20,000 bases of DNA from positions 16,720,322 to 16,740,321 of the forward strand of contig NC_135570.1 in NCBI RefSeq assembly GCF_964340395.1. The letters run 5' to 3'. The stretch's first letter is position 1, and every line of letters begins with the position of its first letter. Below, piece by piece: positions 1 through 8,299 of the stretch. The notes beneath the pieces are model-generated. The model ran no database searches and was not told the DNA's origin. It was given only the letters and a program-made list of their open reading frames with translations. Position numbers and translations under genes: made by a program. This stretch comes from Glandiceps talaboti. Lineage: Eukaryota > Hemichordata > Enteropneusta > Spengelidae.

Positions 1-114
1 TCCTCTATTTATCTGTCCGTCTCTCATGTCAGTCATAGTAGTCTATGTCATCTCTATTTCTCTATATTACTGTTTGTCGTGTATGTCTGTCTTACTCTTT
101 AAGTATTCGGTCAT

Positions 115-270
<156 letters not shown>

Positions 271-361
271 ACTAGTTTGCATACATTAACCCGTCGGCCT
301 GCATACCCGTCTTACTCTGAATATATGTCTCTTTTGTTGTCTGTCACACTCTATCTCTGTC

Positions 362-478
362 ATGTATGTATGTATGTATGTCTGTATGTATGTATGTCTG
401 TATGTATGTATGTATGTATGTATGTATGTATGTATGTATGTATGTATGTATGTATGTATGTATGTATGTATGTATGTA

Positions 479-521
<43 letters not shown>

Positions 522-561
522 ATGTATGTATGTATGTATGTATGTATGTATGTATGTATGT
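362..561. repeat. compound microsatellite (GTAT)n-(GTCT)n-(GTAT)n
   Basis: GTAT tetramers with a few GTCT interruptions occupy 362-480, a pure GTCT block follows at about 480-519, and GTAT resumes to 561. The array abuts the 3' tail of the LINE remnant on the minus strand. Both strands read as Tyr-Val-Cys-Met or Ile-His-Thr periodic peptides, which are not genes. Confidence 0.97.
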
Positions 562-674
562 GTATCATATCATATCATATTATGTACAGCTTTGAAGGCT
601 AAAAGCCTATGAGCCTATGTGTATCATATCATATCATATTATGTACAGCTTTGAAGGCTAAAAGCCTATGAGCC
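557..674 (-). repeat. 59-bp tandem duplication at the LINE 3' end
   Basis: Bases 557-615 and 616-674 are essentially identical 59-mers. Read on the minus strand, each contains an AGGCT-TTT-AGCCT hairpin (plus-strand 596-608 and 655-667) followed by about three ATATG-type pentamers. A hairpin followed by a short tandem tail is typical of the 3' ends of CR1/L2-like LINEs, so the duplication doubles the terminal signal of the element described at 557-1389. Confidence 0.85.
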
Positions 675-750
675 GATCAAAGGTAAAAAAAATATCAAAT
701 GTTCAACAGTCCACAGTCCAATGTTCCACGAATAGTAACATGTATATAAA

Positions 751-1389
751 TCAAACACTATCCAAGTTTATGTTAATGATGTATTTGTATTCAACCCAGT
801 GACTGTCTAGAGTGTTTTTGAAAGAGTTGGTAGTATTTGCTGTAACAATTTTTGTTGGCAGTTTATTCCATGCATTGATGATCCGGTTTGGAAAAAGTTG
901 GCGCGAGTTGACTTCTGACACAAAGACTTCCGAAGTTTCAGTGGGTGGCCTCTCGTGGCACTATGTGTTTCGCATTGGAAAAAATGCTGGTTCGCAAAGT
1001 ATTTACCATGAAGATACTTCCATACTTCTATCATATCGCCCCTCATCCTTCTGTACGACATACTGGGAATATCTAAGCGTGTCAAACGTTCACTGTAGCT
1101 CAGGTCTCTCATTCCTCCAATTAAAAAAAAAATTGTTGCTCTCCGTAACACATTTTCAATTAAATTGCAGTCTTTAACAAAACGTGGTGACCACATAACA
1201 TTGGCGTACTCTAAATGCGGACGCACAAGGGCAATGAAGAGTCTTTTCAGTGATTCTTTGTCTAGATATGTGAATGATCTTCTAATTAAACCGAGTATCT
1301 GATTTGCCTTATTTGCTTGTTTCTGTACATGAGGAGAGAATTTCAGTTCTGTATCAACGAAGACACCAAGGTCCTTTTCTAATAAAGTA
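751..1389 (-). pseudogene. reverse-transcriptase C-terminal fragment, frameshifted
   Basis: The frame read from about 1387 downwards is open to a TAG near 807 and begins T-L-L-E-K-D-L-G-V. At 883-895 the family-like reading slips by one base: past this point the other frame continues with RIINAWNKLP, then SFKNTLDSHWVEYKY, and ends at a TGA at 751-753. An A/T homopolymer at about 1122-1131 (poly-A on the plus strand) adds a few unusual residues after LRRAT. The copy lacks the catalytic palm domain, so it cannot be functional. The plus-strand frame over 812-1177 is a shadow. Confidence 0.85.
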
Positions 1390-1494
1390 TGTATGTATGT
1401 ATGTATGTATGTATGTATGTATGTATGTATGTATGTATGTATGTATGCTTGTTTGTTTGTGTGTTTGTTTGTTTGTTTGTTTGTTTGTTTGTTA
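1387..1494. repeat. compound microsatellite (GTAT)n-(GTTT)n
   Basis: About fifteen GTAT tetramers (1387-1447) pass into GTTT tetramers (1448-1494). It marks the 5' truncation point of the LINE fragment on the minus strand and uses the same tetramer as the array beyond the LINE's other end. Confidence 0.96.
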
Positions 1495-1499
1495 AGTTT

Positions 1500-3430
1500 G
1501 TCTGTCTTATTACTCTGTATTCGTTTATATATACATATAACACATCAGTCAACCAACAATCAGATACACTAACCTTTTACTGTCATAATGCTATTAAACT
1601 TTTCTAAATCCTATGTGTAAAGATTAATTGCTAAATTTAGATGTACTGTCTTTACTGTCTTTTAGAGATGTGAAATTATTGCAAGGCGAGTCTAAAAATT
1701 GCCTTAAAAGACTTCTAAAGTAATTAAAAGAAACTCTCTAACTCTTTCCCTACCAATCATAAAACCATCACATGGGCTTACCTTTACTATAATGATGTCA
1801 TTTAACCTTTTAAGAACATATTTCAACCGTATGTATAAATAAAAAATAGTTTCTCATACTTGATGGTGCCTAGAATGTATTGCCTAAAAGGGTCTGAATA
1901 GCCCGATTTCTTCACTGTACCAGCAACGTGCGAATATATGAAATGCAAACGACTTTCTTTGGTTGTATGGAGATAGAGTTATTCAAAGTCACGACGCATG
2001 AATAAGTGAAATAGTGGACCCCTCCGTCAATGACAGTGCCAATCCTAACACCTAACATACATATCTACGTCTAAATACAGTCAACATTTTCATATATGTG
2101 TGTTTTAATATTCTTTTCAACCAGTATTCAACTACAGTCAGTTCATTAAAAAATTATATTTCCAAGTTTCGTTTTTAATCGCATGTACATTGTTGACATC
2201 CTAGTGGAATCGTCAATCAGATTATCAATTTTTTTTTTTAAAAAGCCAGTGTAAATCCAATGAATTCCTATATTATTGTGAGACCTGGAAAATCAGAAAG
2301 TGGAGTTGACGTCTTAAGAAAGACTAAACACTTAGTCCACAAGATATCTAGAACACTTGACTAAAAAACAGCAGCAGAAAGTAAAAAACATAAAAAGTAA
2401 TTTTGCATGTGTAATAATGACATGCAAGGAATGTAATTGACAGAGACGCAAAAAGAATCAGAACGGAAGGCATTCAATGAAACATAGATAGTCTGTTTAG
2501 TTTGAGCTGAAACGTGTTGCAGCTGCTTGTAATGTTGAAACCGCATTGTAACAATAGACATGTTTCAAGACGTATTTTCATTCAATAAAAGAAACCTAAA
2601 TAAAATCAAAAGAAATGAAAATTCAAAATTAATATGAAACTAGTTTTGCAACAGTAATCTTTAACGACTACGTTAATAGTTAATCAATAGGGAATGACAT
2701 GACTGGTGGTAATGATGACAGTTCTGTTGGAGACCACGACGATGGTGATGTTACTGTTAATGATCATGGTTAATTTGCATAAATTTCATACAGTTTCATT
2801 TAATTAATTGTCCAATTAAGTGGTAGATCATGTGTAATAGCTACATTTCAGAATTTTACATACCAACGATGTGTGTAGGCCCAAAAATCTACGGTTTACC
2901 CTTACGGGAGGCATTCAGTTTAAATCTGGTTTACGTTTGTAATAATACTATATATGGTTATATAAGATAAACTAAGATATTGACCTTGGACATTTGTAAT
3001 AGAAGAACATAATATGTATGTTTGAATTATCTCATTAGACTATGTATCTTATTTTAGTCACAAATCCACTTAATGGTAGTTTTGACAAGTTGGACACTTT
3101 CTTCACGATTTTATATTATGTCGTATGTAATTATAGGAGCTATACCAAAAACTGGTCGTGTACGAGTAACAAAATTACTAAGTATTGAATCAGGGTGACA
3201 AAGCACAAAATCGTCCCCAAGTGTGTTGGGTTAAACAGGTGCTATTTGATATTCTGAAATATACAACTGCCAACATCAACGAGAGAGGGAGAGATCACAG
3301 GTTTTAAAATAAGTCAAAGGTGGAACTTCATCTCATACTCACCACATTTACACATCCTCTGCTCAAGATTTACCCGGTGGAAAGACACGGTCAAATATGA
3401 CGTTTGGTATAGTGCAATAACAAAACATTT
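1500..3430. other. gene-free AT-rich spacer
   Basis: Stops are frequent in all six frames and I see no conserved protein motif. The 66-codon minus-strand frame at 2361-2561 has no recognisable features. The stretch holds a T/A homopolymer around 2229-2243 and a diverged fragment of the 17.9-18.9 kb repeat family (listed separately). Confidence 0.7.
1573..1910 (+). repeat. dispersed fragment of the 17.9-18.9 kb repeat family
   Basis: The segment TTTTACTGTCATAATGCTAT followed by TAAACTTTTCT at about 1576-1606 closely matches the 18.35 and 18.78 kb copies (ACTGTCAAGATG, then ATTAAACT). AAAGGGTCTGAATAGCC near 1887-1903 matches AAAGGGTTTGAATAGCC in the last copy of that array. The bases between are diverged, so only these anchors are firm. 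Confidence 0.5.
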
Positions 3431-3439
3431 TATTTATCT

Positions 3440-3732
3440 TTTTGCAGTGTTTGAGTTACAGACACAGACTTAGTCTATGTTGTTTCACACTTAGTTTTTA
3501 ATGTCTTAAACCGTTTTTAACTTCATAATTCTAGCATCTCTCGTGTTTTACTTTTTATAACTTTTATTTTATCTTTGTACTCTGCCCTGTAAATTTTGTT
3601 ACTCTCCCATATTTTTAAATTATGTGTCTTTGTATTTTAACGTATGTTTTGTATTTTTATATTCAATGCATGAAAATCCATTTATGGATGCATTGACCTA
3701 GAGTAATAAATCAAATCAAATCAAATCAAATC
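3440..3732 (+). mobile_element. LINE 3' UTR and tail
   Basis: A T-rich UTR-like stretch ends with an imperfect hairpin (AATGCAT at 3665-3671 pairing with ATGCATT at 3688-3694, and CCAT/ATGG inside), then AATAAA at 3705-3710 and about four TCAAA pentamers to 3732. Hairpin, AATAAA and a short tandem tail in this order is the usual 3' end of CR1/jockey-like LINEs. No coding part is recognisable upstream, so this is a short, 5'-truncated copy. The 5' limit is a guess. Confidence 0.6.
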
Positions 3733-4860
3733 ACATTGATGTTTCAAGTAGGAAGTCATGATAAAATTGTTATATAAATCAAAATCCAAAACTAATTCCA
3801 ACCTTCATCCATATATGGCCACTTTAATTTTCTCTGGCAAAAAAACAGCATAATGTGTATGGACCACTGTCTGTGGCAATGCGGCTGTACAATAATACAA
3901 TACAGATATTGTTACTCATTAAGATATCTGTTGGATAAGATTAAGAACGGTTTGGTGGGTCCGTAGTCATGACAACAACTGTACTTTCATAATATTTCAT
4001 GTACTTTGACAACTTTGTAGTAGTTTAGTTTTCTTTCACTTTAAATGCATTGAAATGTTTTACGCATTGTCATTAACGCTGTTAGTTTTGTGCGTCCAAA
4101 TTTTACTCGCAACCAATGGACGCTTGTTAAAGCAACAACTAAGAAGTGTCCGTAGTCATGGCAACAGATAATTCGACTCATCAATGTTCCTCAAGGGATG
4201 TAATGACATTATTTGCTTTCGTAATGTATTGGAACTAGTGGGAATATGAACCCATGCCCTTTAAAGAAAGTCCAAATCGGAATTAGTAAAACGAGACCCA
4301 TAATCTACACATCTTTTTCTCTCTCTCTCTCTCTCTCTCTTTGGTGTAGGCGGCCTTTGCCAAACGAGCGCGGTTGCCATTTTTCTGTAGTCTGCACAAA
4401 TATCTTCAGGGTTTCTCTCCCAAAGGCTCATCTCTCTGTAGATACAGCATTAATTCCGTCTTTTTATATTGCCCCCAAAAGTACTGATTTCCTACTAACT
4501 TATGGCAGGAAGTAATCAGTTCCTAAAAACATATATATTCGGAATGTTGTCTAGATCGTTATCCTGAATCTGTCCAGGTTTGATGTGTGTAAATTCTATT
4601 GATAACAAACAATGAGTCCAAAACATAGATTTTATTTCGCGAATGAGTAGGCAGTAAAATTGTCGTGTGTTCCCCCAATGCAGGTGATAGAAAGTAAAAC
4701 AGACATAAACATCTTGAAAACATTAAGACATTAATTTAAGTTTAACCACTTGAAAACGTTAAGCCATATAAATTTAGGTTTATTTTTAAACCAACATTAA
4801 GTAGAATATGATCAATGATAACCATTATGCCAACCGTTTATCAACCTGTTCTTATTTACC
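3733..4860. other. gene-free spacer with a (CT)n run
   Basis: No coding signal. A CT run lies at about 4318-4341. The 89-codon frame over 4246-4515 is built across that CT run and shows no family motif. A short motif, GTCCGTAGTCATG(A/G)CAAC, occurs at about 3959 and again at about 4149. Confidence 0.65.
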
Positions 4861-4880
4861 ATTCACATGTTTTCAAAGTT

Positions 4881-4946
4881 GTTCAGGGAGACAATGGCCG
4901 GGCCAGGGGAATTGTTCAGGGAGCCAAGGGCCGGACCGGGGGAATT
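4881..4946 (+). repeat. two tandem 33-bp GC-rich units
   Basis: Units 4881-4913 and 4914-4946 both begin GTTCAGGGAG and end GGGGAATT, and agree at about 29 of 33 positions. They lie immediately beyond the minus-strand SINE head and are markedly more GC-rich than their surroundings, so they may be the body of that element. Confidence 0.8.
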
Positions 4947-4949
4947 AGG

Positions 4950-5025
4950 TCGAGTCTCTATTGGGGTTCGAACCCAGGACCGCCTGACTACTACTTTTTG
5001 AGCCCTAATAACTATGCCACAGGGA
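4950..5025 (-). mobile_element. tRNA-derived SINE head, copy 1 (minus strand)
   Basis: On the minus strand there is an A-box-like TGGCATAGTTATTAGGG (about 5019-5003) followed about 30 bases later by a perfect B-box GGTTCGAACC (4965-4974). The bases around the B box can form a T-arm (CTGGG, TTCGAAC loop, CCCAA, four of five pairs). Bases 4950-5012 match 8126-8188 in the opposite orientation at 62 of 63 positions. The acceptor and anticodon stems are not those of a working tRNA, so a SINE promoter is the better reading. Confidence 0.7.
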
Positions 5026-5069
5026 GGTGGTGTTATAAATGATTTTCATTGAAATATTTGAACATAAAT

Positions 5070-5180
5070 AAGGAAGGCAGGGTCATATTTTAGAGGATAT
5101 GGAAATTGATGAGGGAGGGTCACTTTTTAGCACAACGGATTAGGGAGAGGGTCACATTTTTATGCCACAGACCGGGCTTG
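5070..5180 (+). repeat. G-rich GGGTCAC dispersed repeat, copy 1
   Basis: Repeated GGGTCAT/GGGTCAC words separated by T-rich spacers, as GGGTCATATTTTAGAGG, then GAGGGAGGGTCAC, then GGAGAGGGTCAC. The layout matches the segments at 17640-17690 and 18938-18980. The word TTTTTAGCACAAC (5124-5136) inside it is shared with 8231 and 14964. Confidence 0.55.
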
Positions 5181-5191
5181 ATTTCCCAAAG

Positions 5192-5203
5192 CCCCCCCCC
5201 CCC
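5192..5203. repeat. poly-C tract of 12
   Basis: An uninterrupted C run at the downstream edge of the G-rich repeat. Similar C runs occur at 5726-5737 (followed by a CA repeat to about 5749) and about 8750-8758. Their exact lengths may be unreliable in an assembly. Confidence 0.9.
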
Positions 5204-5324
5204 GCTTGTAATTCCCTAAAACGTATTGGGACTACGGAACTTTAACTTGTGTTTGACTTCGGCTGACAATCATTTAGTCCAAGGTAATATTAGATATAAC
5301 CTTCCTGAAGTAACCATCAAGTTA

Positions 5325-5669
5325 AAATGCAGACCAATCACATGTAGAAATATGGAACAATGTACATTATAAAATGCAGACCAATCACATGCAGACATAT
5401 GGGACAATGTACATTATAAAATGCAGACCAATCACATGTCGACATATGGAACGTTGTACATTATGAAATGCAGACCAATCACATGTCGACATATGGAACA
5501 CTGTACACTATGAAATGCAGACCAATCACATGTCGACATATGGAACACTGTACACTATAAAATGCAGACCAATCACATGTCGACATATGGAACACTGTAC
5601 ACTATGAAATGCAGACCAATCACATGTCGACATATGGAACACTGTACACTATGAAATGCAGACCAATCC
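5325..5669 (+). repeat. 47-bp minisatellite, seven full units plus part
   Basis: The word ATGCAGACCAATC recurs exactly every 47 bases, eight times; seven units are complete and the eighth is broken off after about 15 bases. Units 3-7 carry the palindrome TGTCGACA and are nearly identical, while units 1 and 2 differ (TGTAGAAA, TGCAGACA). Each unit contains ACCAATCA, but nothing suggests a promoter role. There are no unique spacers. Confidence 0.95.
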
Positions 5670-5749
5670 AATGGCCAAAGCCAAAGTGATCCTCAGTGCA
5701 GTAGAAACCATATTTTCCCAAATAACCCCCCCCCCCCACACACACACAC

Positions 5750-6640
5750 TGACACCTCTGTACATTTTATGTTTAACATATCATTTTATAGGTCTTACTA
5801 TAGTGACATTAGTATAACACCATATTAATATAATTGAATGTTGTATTTTTATTAAGAGAATACATGACTTTTGGTATTTTTGTATATCATTGTTTATCTA
5901 GAATCTATGAAACCTGTAATTTTGTCAGGGTATCTCAGTACACAGCATAAATCCATGGGAGATTATAATAACTTGCAATTAATACAACTCTTTCTATAAA
6001 AATTAATCTTTTACAAATGTAGCAAAGGTTGACAGAAAGCAACATAAAACAAATAATGCACAATATGGCACTTATACATGTTTGTGGAACAGTGTAGTAA
6101 AATACCAAGTCACAAAACTGCAGAATCAAATATAACTCTGTGACTGTGCAGTGTATTAGTTGTACAACATTTTCAATGATTTTAAGGCTTCTGTTAATAC
6201 ATTCAGATGTAGTCAATACTATAATGCTTCTAAAATTTCATTCAGAACAATTTTTTTTATCTTGAGAATGACAAATTGATTGAAACACAAATGACCAGTT
6301 CAATCACCAGTTAAAACTGATGTGAATATATACTCAGTGGTGAATTTAATTAAAATGAAAGCTAACCCTAACCCTAGCCCTAACCCAAACCTGATACATT
6401 TAACTAGCCATTCTTAAATACTATATACCCAAATAATAAATGTTTGAATTTCTTACTAGTGCACATAAAAAATACCCCCATTTCGGACCCCGGCTATACC
6501 GGGATACGTACGAATACTAGTAAGATGTTATATGCTTAGCACACGGAGTAAGATATGGCACAAATCCACCAGTAAAAAAGAATATATATAACCAACGTTT
6601 GTTCGAATCAAAGTAACTGTGTAAGCTTATTCTTTGTTGC
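5750..6640. other. gene-free AT-rich spacer with a telomere-like patch
   Basis: No coding signal is convincing. The 93-codon minus-strand frame at 5935-6216 encodes a hydrophobic, Ile/Leu/Tyr/Cys-rich peptide of the kind AT-rich DNA yields by chance; no splice or family evidence supports it. Confidence 0.6.
6362..6388. repeat. interstitial telomere-like (CCCTAA)n
   Basis: CTAACCCTAACCCTAGCCCT followed by AACCC gives about four CCCTAA units with one G-for-A change. It is too short to be a telomere and lies in ordinary AT-rich sequence. Confidence 0.85.
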
Positions 6641-6649
6641 CTAGGCCTA

Positions 6650-6805
6650 GGGCAACATGAGTCATGCGTACGCTGAACAACATGTATAATGTAATGTATA
6701 GTAGGTGGTTTATGTCAGGTGTATTACTGTATGTGTATTATTGTAGTTTTGTACTCTTTTGCCACCACAATTAATTAATTTCTCTGTACAGAGATAATAA
6801 AGTGT
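6650..6805 (+). mobile_element. possible LINE 3' end with palindrome and AATAAA
   Basis: A T-rich UTR-like stretch ends in the perfect palindrome TCTCTGTACAGAGA (6781-6794), immediately followed by AATAAA (6796-6801) and a T/G-rich tail. This repeats the layout seen at 3665-3732. No coding part is visible, so a gene polyadenylation site or chance remain possible. Confidence 0.4.
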
Positions 6806-7323
6806 TTGTTTTTTATCATGTATGTGTGTACTCGGTGAATGATCCCCCAGTAGGCGTACAAAGCTACACTATACCCCGTCGCAAAGTCTTCGAATTCGTA
6901 TTCGCTTAGTTCTTCTTTCAATAGGACAATTCCTTCTGTATTGTTCCAACACACTCCCTCTTGCCAGATTAGTATTTAAAAAAAGAGAGCAAATAATCGA
7001 AATCTATAACTAACGTTTCGTCCATGTACTTGGATAATGAACAAATTCTTGAACCCGACGTGTTATTTTAGGGTTTATATTACATTTGATCGAATGGCAT
7101 TGGCCTAAGTGCATCGGCCTAACTGATTTGTATGTCGTATTTAACAATGAAAATTACTAGTGGCGACTATTTTATATCTTTTCTTAATGGCTATAGGCCC
7201 TTAATTAAATTTGTGCACTTGACGTGTCCCACTTTTAACAAATATTTTGTTTTGTGACCACAGAACCTCGTCATGTGCTTAAAGATCATTCATTCTTGTG
7301 TGCGTAATAGTAATTCACATTTA

Positions 7324-7344
7324 TGATATATATATATATATATA
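7324..7344. repeat. (TA)n microsatellite
   Basis: About ten TA dinucleotides. A perfect palindrome GTCACGTGAC lies 27 bases further on at 7371-7380. Confidence 0.9.
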
Positions 7345-7370
7345 GAGTTCAGCCATGATGATATTGCGAA

Positions 7371-7380
7371 GTCACGTGAC
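7371..7380. promoter_or_regulatory. GTCACGTGAC palindromic E-box
   Basis: The ten-base palindrome equals the E-box/CLEAR-type consensus bound by USF and MiT/TFE bHLH-zip factors. No promoter or gene start can be seen nearby, so only the sequence match is supported. Confidence 0.25.
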
Positions 7381-7700
7381 AGTTGTCATTATCCATATTT
7401 TCTTTTGTATCAGATATATATGATACTAATAAATCATGTCATCATTTCTTGAAAGTCGAGTAAGCTATAAATACGACCAATCCATACTTCAGAGATGATT
7501 GCTGGTAATAATAATTAATTCTGATGTTATTTCCAGGAATACAATAAAAAGACCAGTGAATCTCACTTATACAAATTGATGGAGTATTTGTAAACAGACA
7601 TGTCCATTGTTTGTACAGGGAAAGGTGTCATGCTTCTAATTGATTTGTATTGTTAATTTTTTGGCATAGTTTACACAGAAATGTTTATATCTTATCTCAG

Positions 7701-7701
<1 letters not shown>

Positions 7702-7777
<76 letters not shown>

Positions 7778-8010
7778 TTGGTTTCTTATATAGCGCTTTC
7801 CCACACTGTGCTCAAAGCGCTTTACAATTTATTACCCCTGGCTCGGATCAGAACGGCACAACGGCCCTTTAGTCTTCCTCAACTCCCCGGGGAGCATACA
7901 ATCCATTGCAGCCATTTAAGCGCATAGGATTAAAGCCTTCACATTGCAACCTACATCCTACCAGGTCCCCAATTATACAGCTGGGTTGACTGAGGAATAG
8001 TACTGTAATT
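7702..8010 (-). mobile_element. (ATT)n-tailed SINE/LINE-like dispersed element
   Basis: On the minus strand the sequence runs through TTGTAAAGCGCTTTGAGCAC and AAAGCGCTATATAAGAAACC into a pure ATT tail of about 25 units (plus strand 7703-7776). A paired AAAGCGCT, then GCGCTATATAA, then (ATT)n resembles the 3' tail of SINE/LINE families in fish and marine invertebrates, from memory of such sequences. The upstream part to about 8010 has no RT motif, so the element is either a SINE or a truncated LINE. The 63-codon frame through the Asn run is an artefact of the repeat. Confidence 0.65.
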
Positions 8011-8125
8011 ACACTAAACTATAATATTAACTACACCTGCTCTTTACCAATGTGTTGACAGGCTTCGAGGTACACAAATTGAACAGATTCACTTGTGTTT
8101 TGATCAAGAATTACTTTTTTCTTCC

Positions 8126-8192
8126 GTTATTAGGGTTCAAAAAGTAGTAGTCAGGCGGTCCTGGGTTCGAACCCCAATAGAGACTCGAGAGA
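8126..8192 (+). mobile_element. tRNA-derived SINE head, copy 2 (plus strand)
   Basis: Bases 8126-8188 repeat the minus-strand sequence of 4950-5012 with a single difference (AGGGTTC for AGGGCTC), including the perfect B-box GGTTCGAACC at 8164-8173. Homology stops at CTCGA on the 3' side, so the two copies carry different bodies. The A-box side is only partly kept. Confidence 0.7.
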
Positions 8193-8230
8193 GGGAATTT
8201 TTCTGTTGTAAGACTCCACCATATTGTTAG

Positions 8231-8290
8231 TTTTTAGCACAACTGAACTGATATGGTCCAGTAGCTATACGGATAGGAAAAATACAATGA
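8231..8290 (+). repeat. fragment sharing TTTTTAGCACAACTGA
   Basis: The 16-mer at 8231-8246 recurs exactly at 14964-14979 and in part at 5124-5136. Here it follows the SINE head by about 40 bases and is not followed by a GTCT microsatellite, so this may be a terminus-only copy of the 14964-15240 element. Confidence 0.45.
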
Positions 8291-8299
8291 AGAACGGAC

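Larger units (their letters stand above)
557..1389 (-). mobile_element. 5'-truncated non-LTR retrotransposon (LINE) remnant, CR1/L2/jockey-like
   Basis: The minus strand carries the C-terminal part of a LINE reverse-transcriptase ORF, followed by about 75 bases of 3' UTR and a duplicated hairpin/pentamer tail. The conserved blocks LEKDLGVFVD, RPHLEYAN, LIENVLRRAT, RDLSYSERLTRL and YRRMRGDMIEVWKYLHGKY are characteristic of the region downstream of the RT catalytic domain in these elements. The catalytic domain and endonuclease are absent because the 5' end is cut at 1389. Both ends abut GTAT microsatellites (362-561 and 1387-1447), suggesting insertion into a GTAT array. The clade is inferred from memory of the family and cannot be settled without a search. 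Confidence 0.9.

Noticed and set aside
812-1177. 121-codon plus-strand frame
   Set aside because: It is the antisense shadow of the LINE reverse-transcriptase fragment, whose minus-strand reading shows clear family motifs.
4950-5025. Functional tRNA gene
   Set aside because: The B box and T-arm are good, but no acceptor stem or normal anticodon arm can be formed and the sequence is repeated at 8126-8188; a SINE head explains it better.
5935-6216. 93-codon minus-strand hydrophobic frame
   Set aside because: Composition is what AT-rich DNA gives by chance, and no splice context, motif or paralogue is visible.
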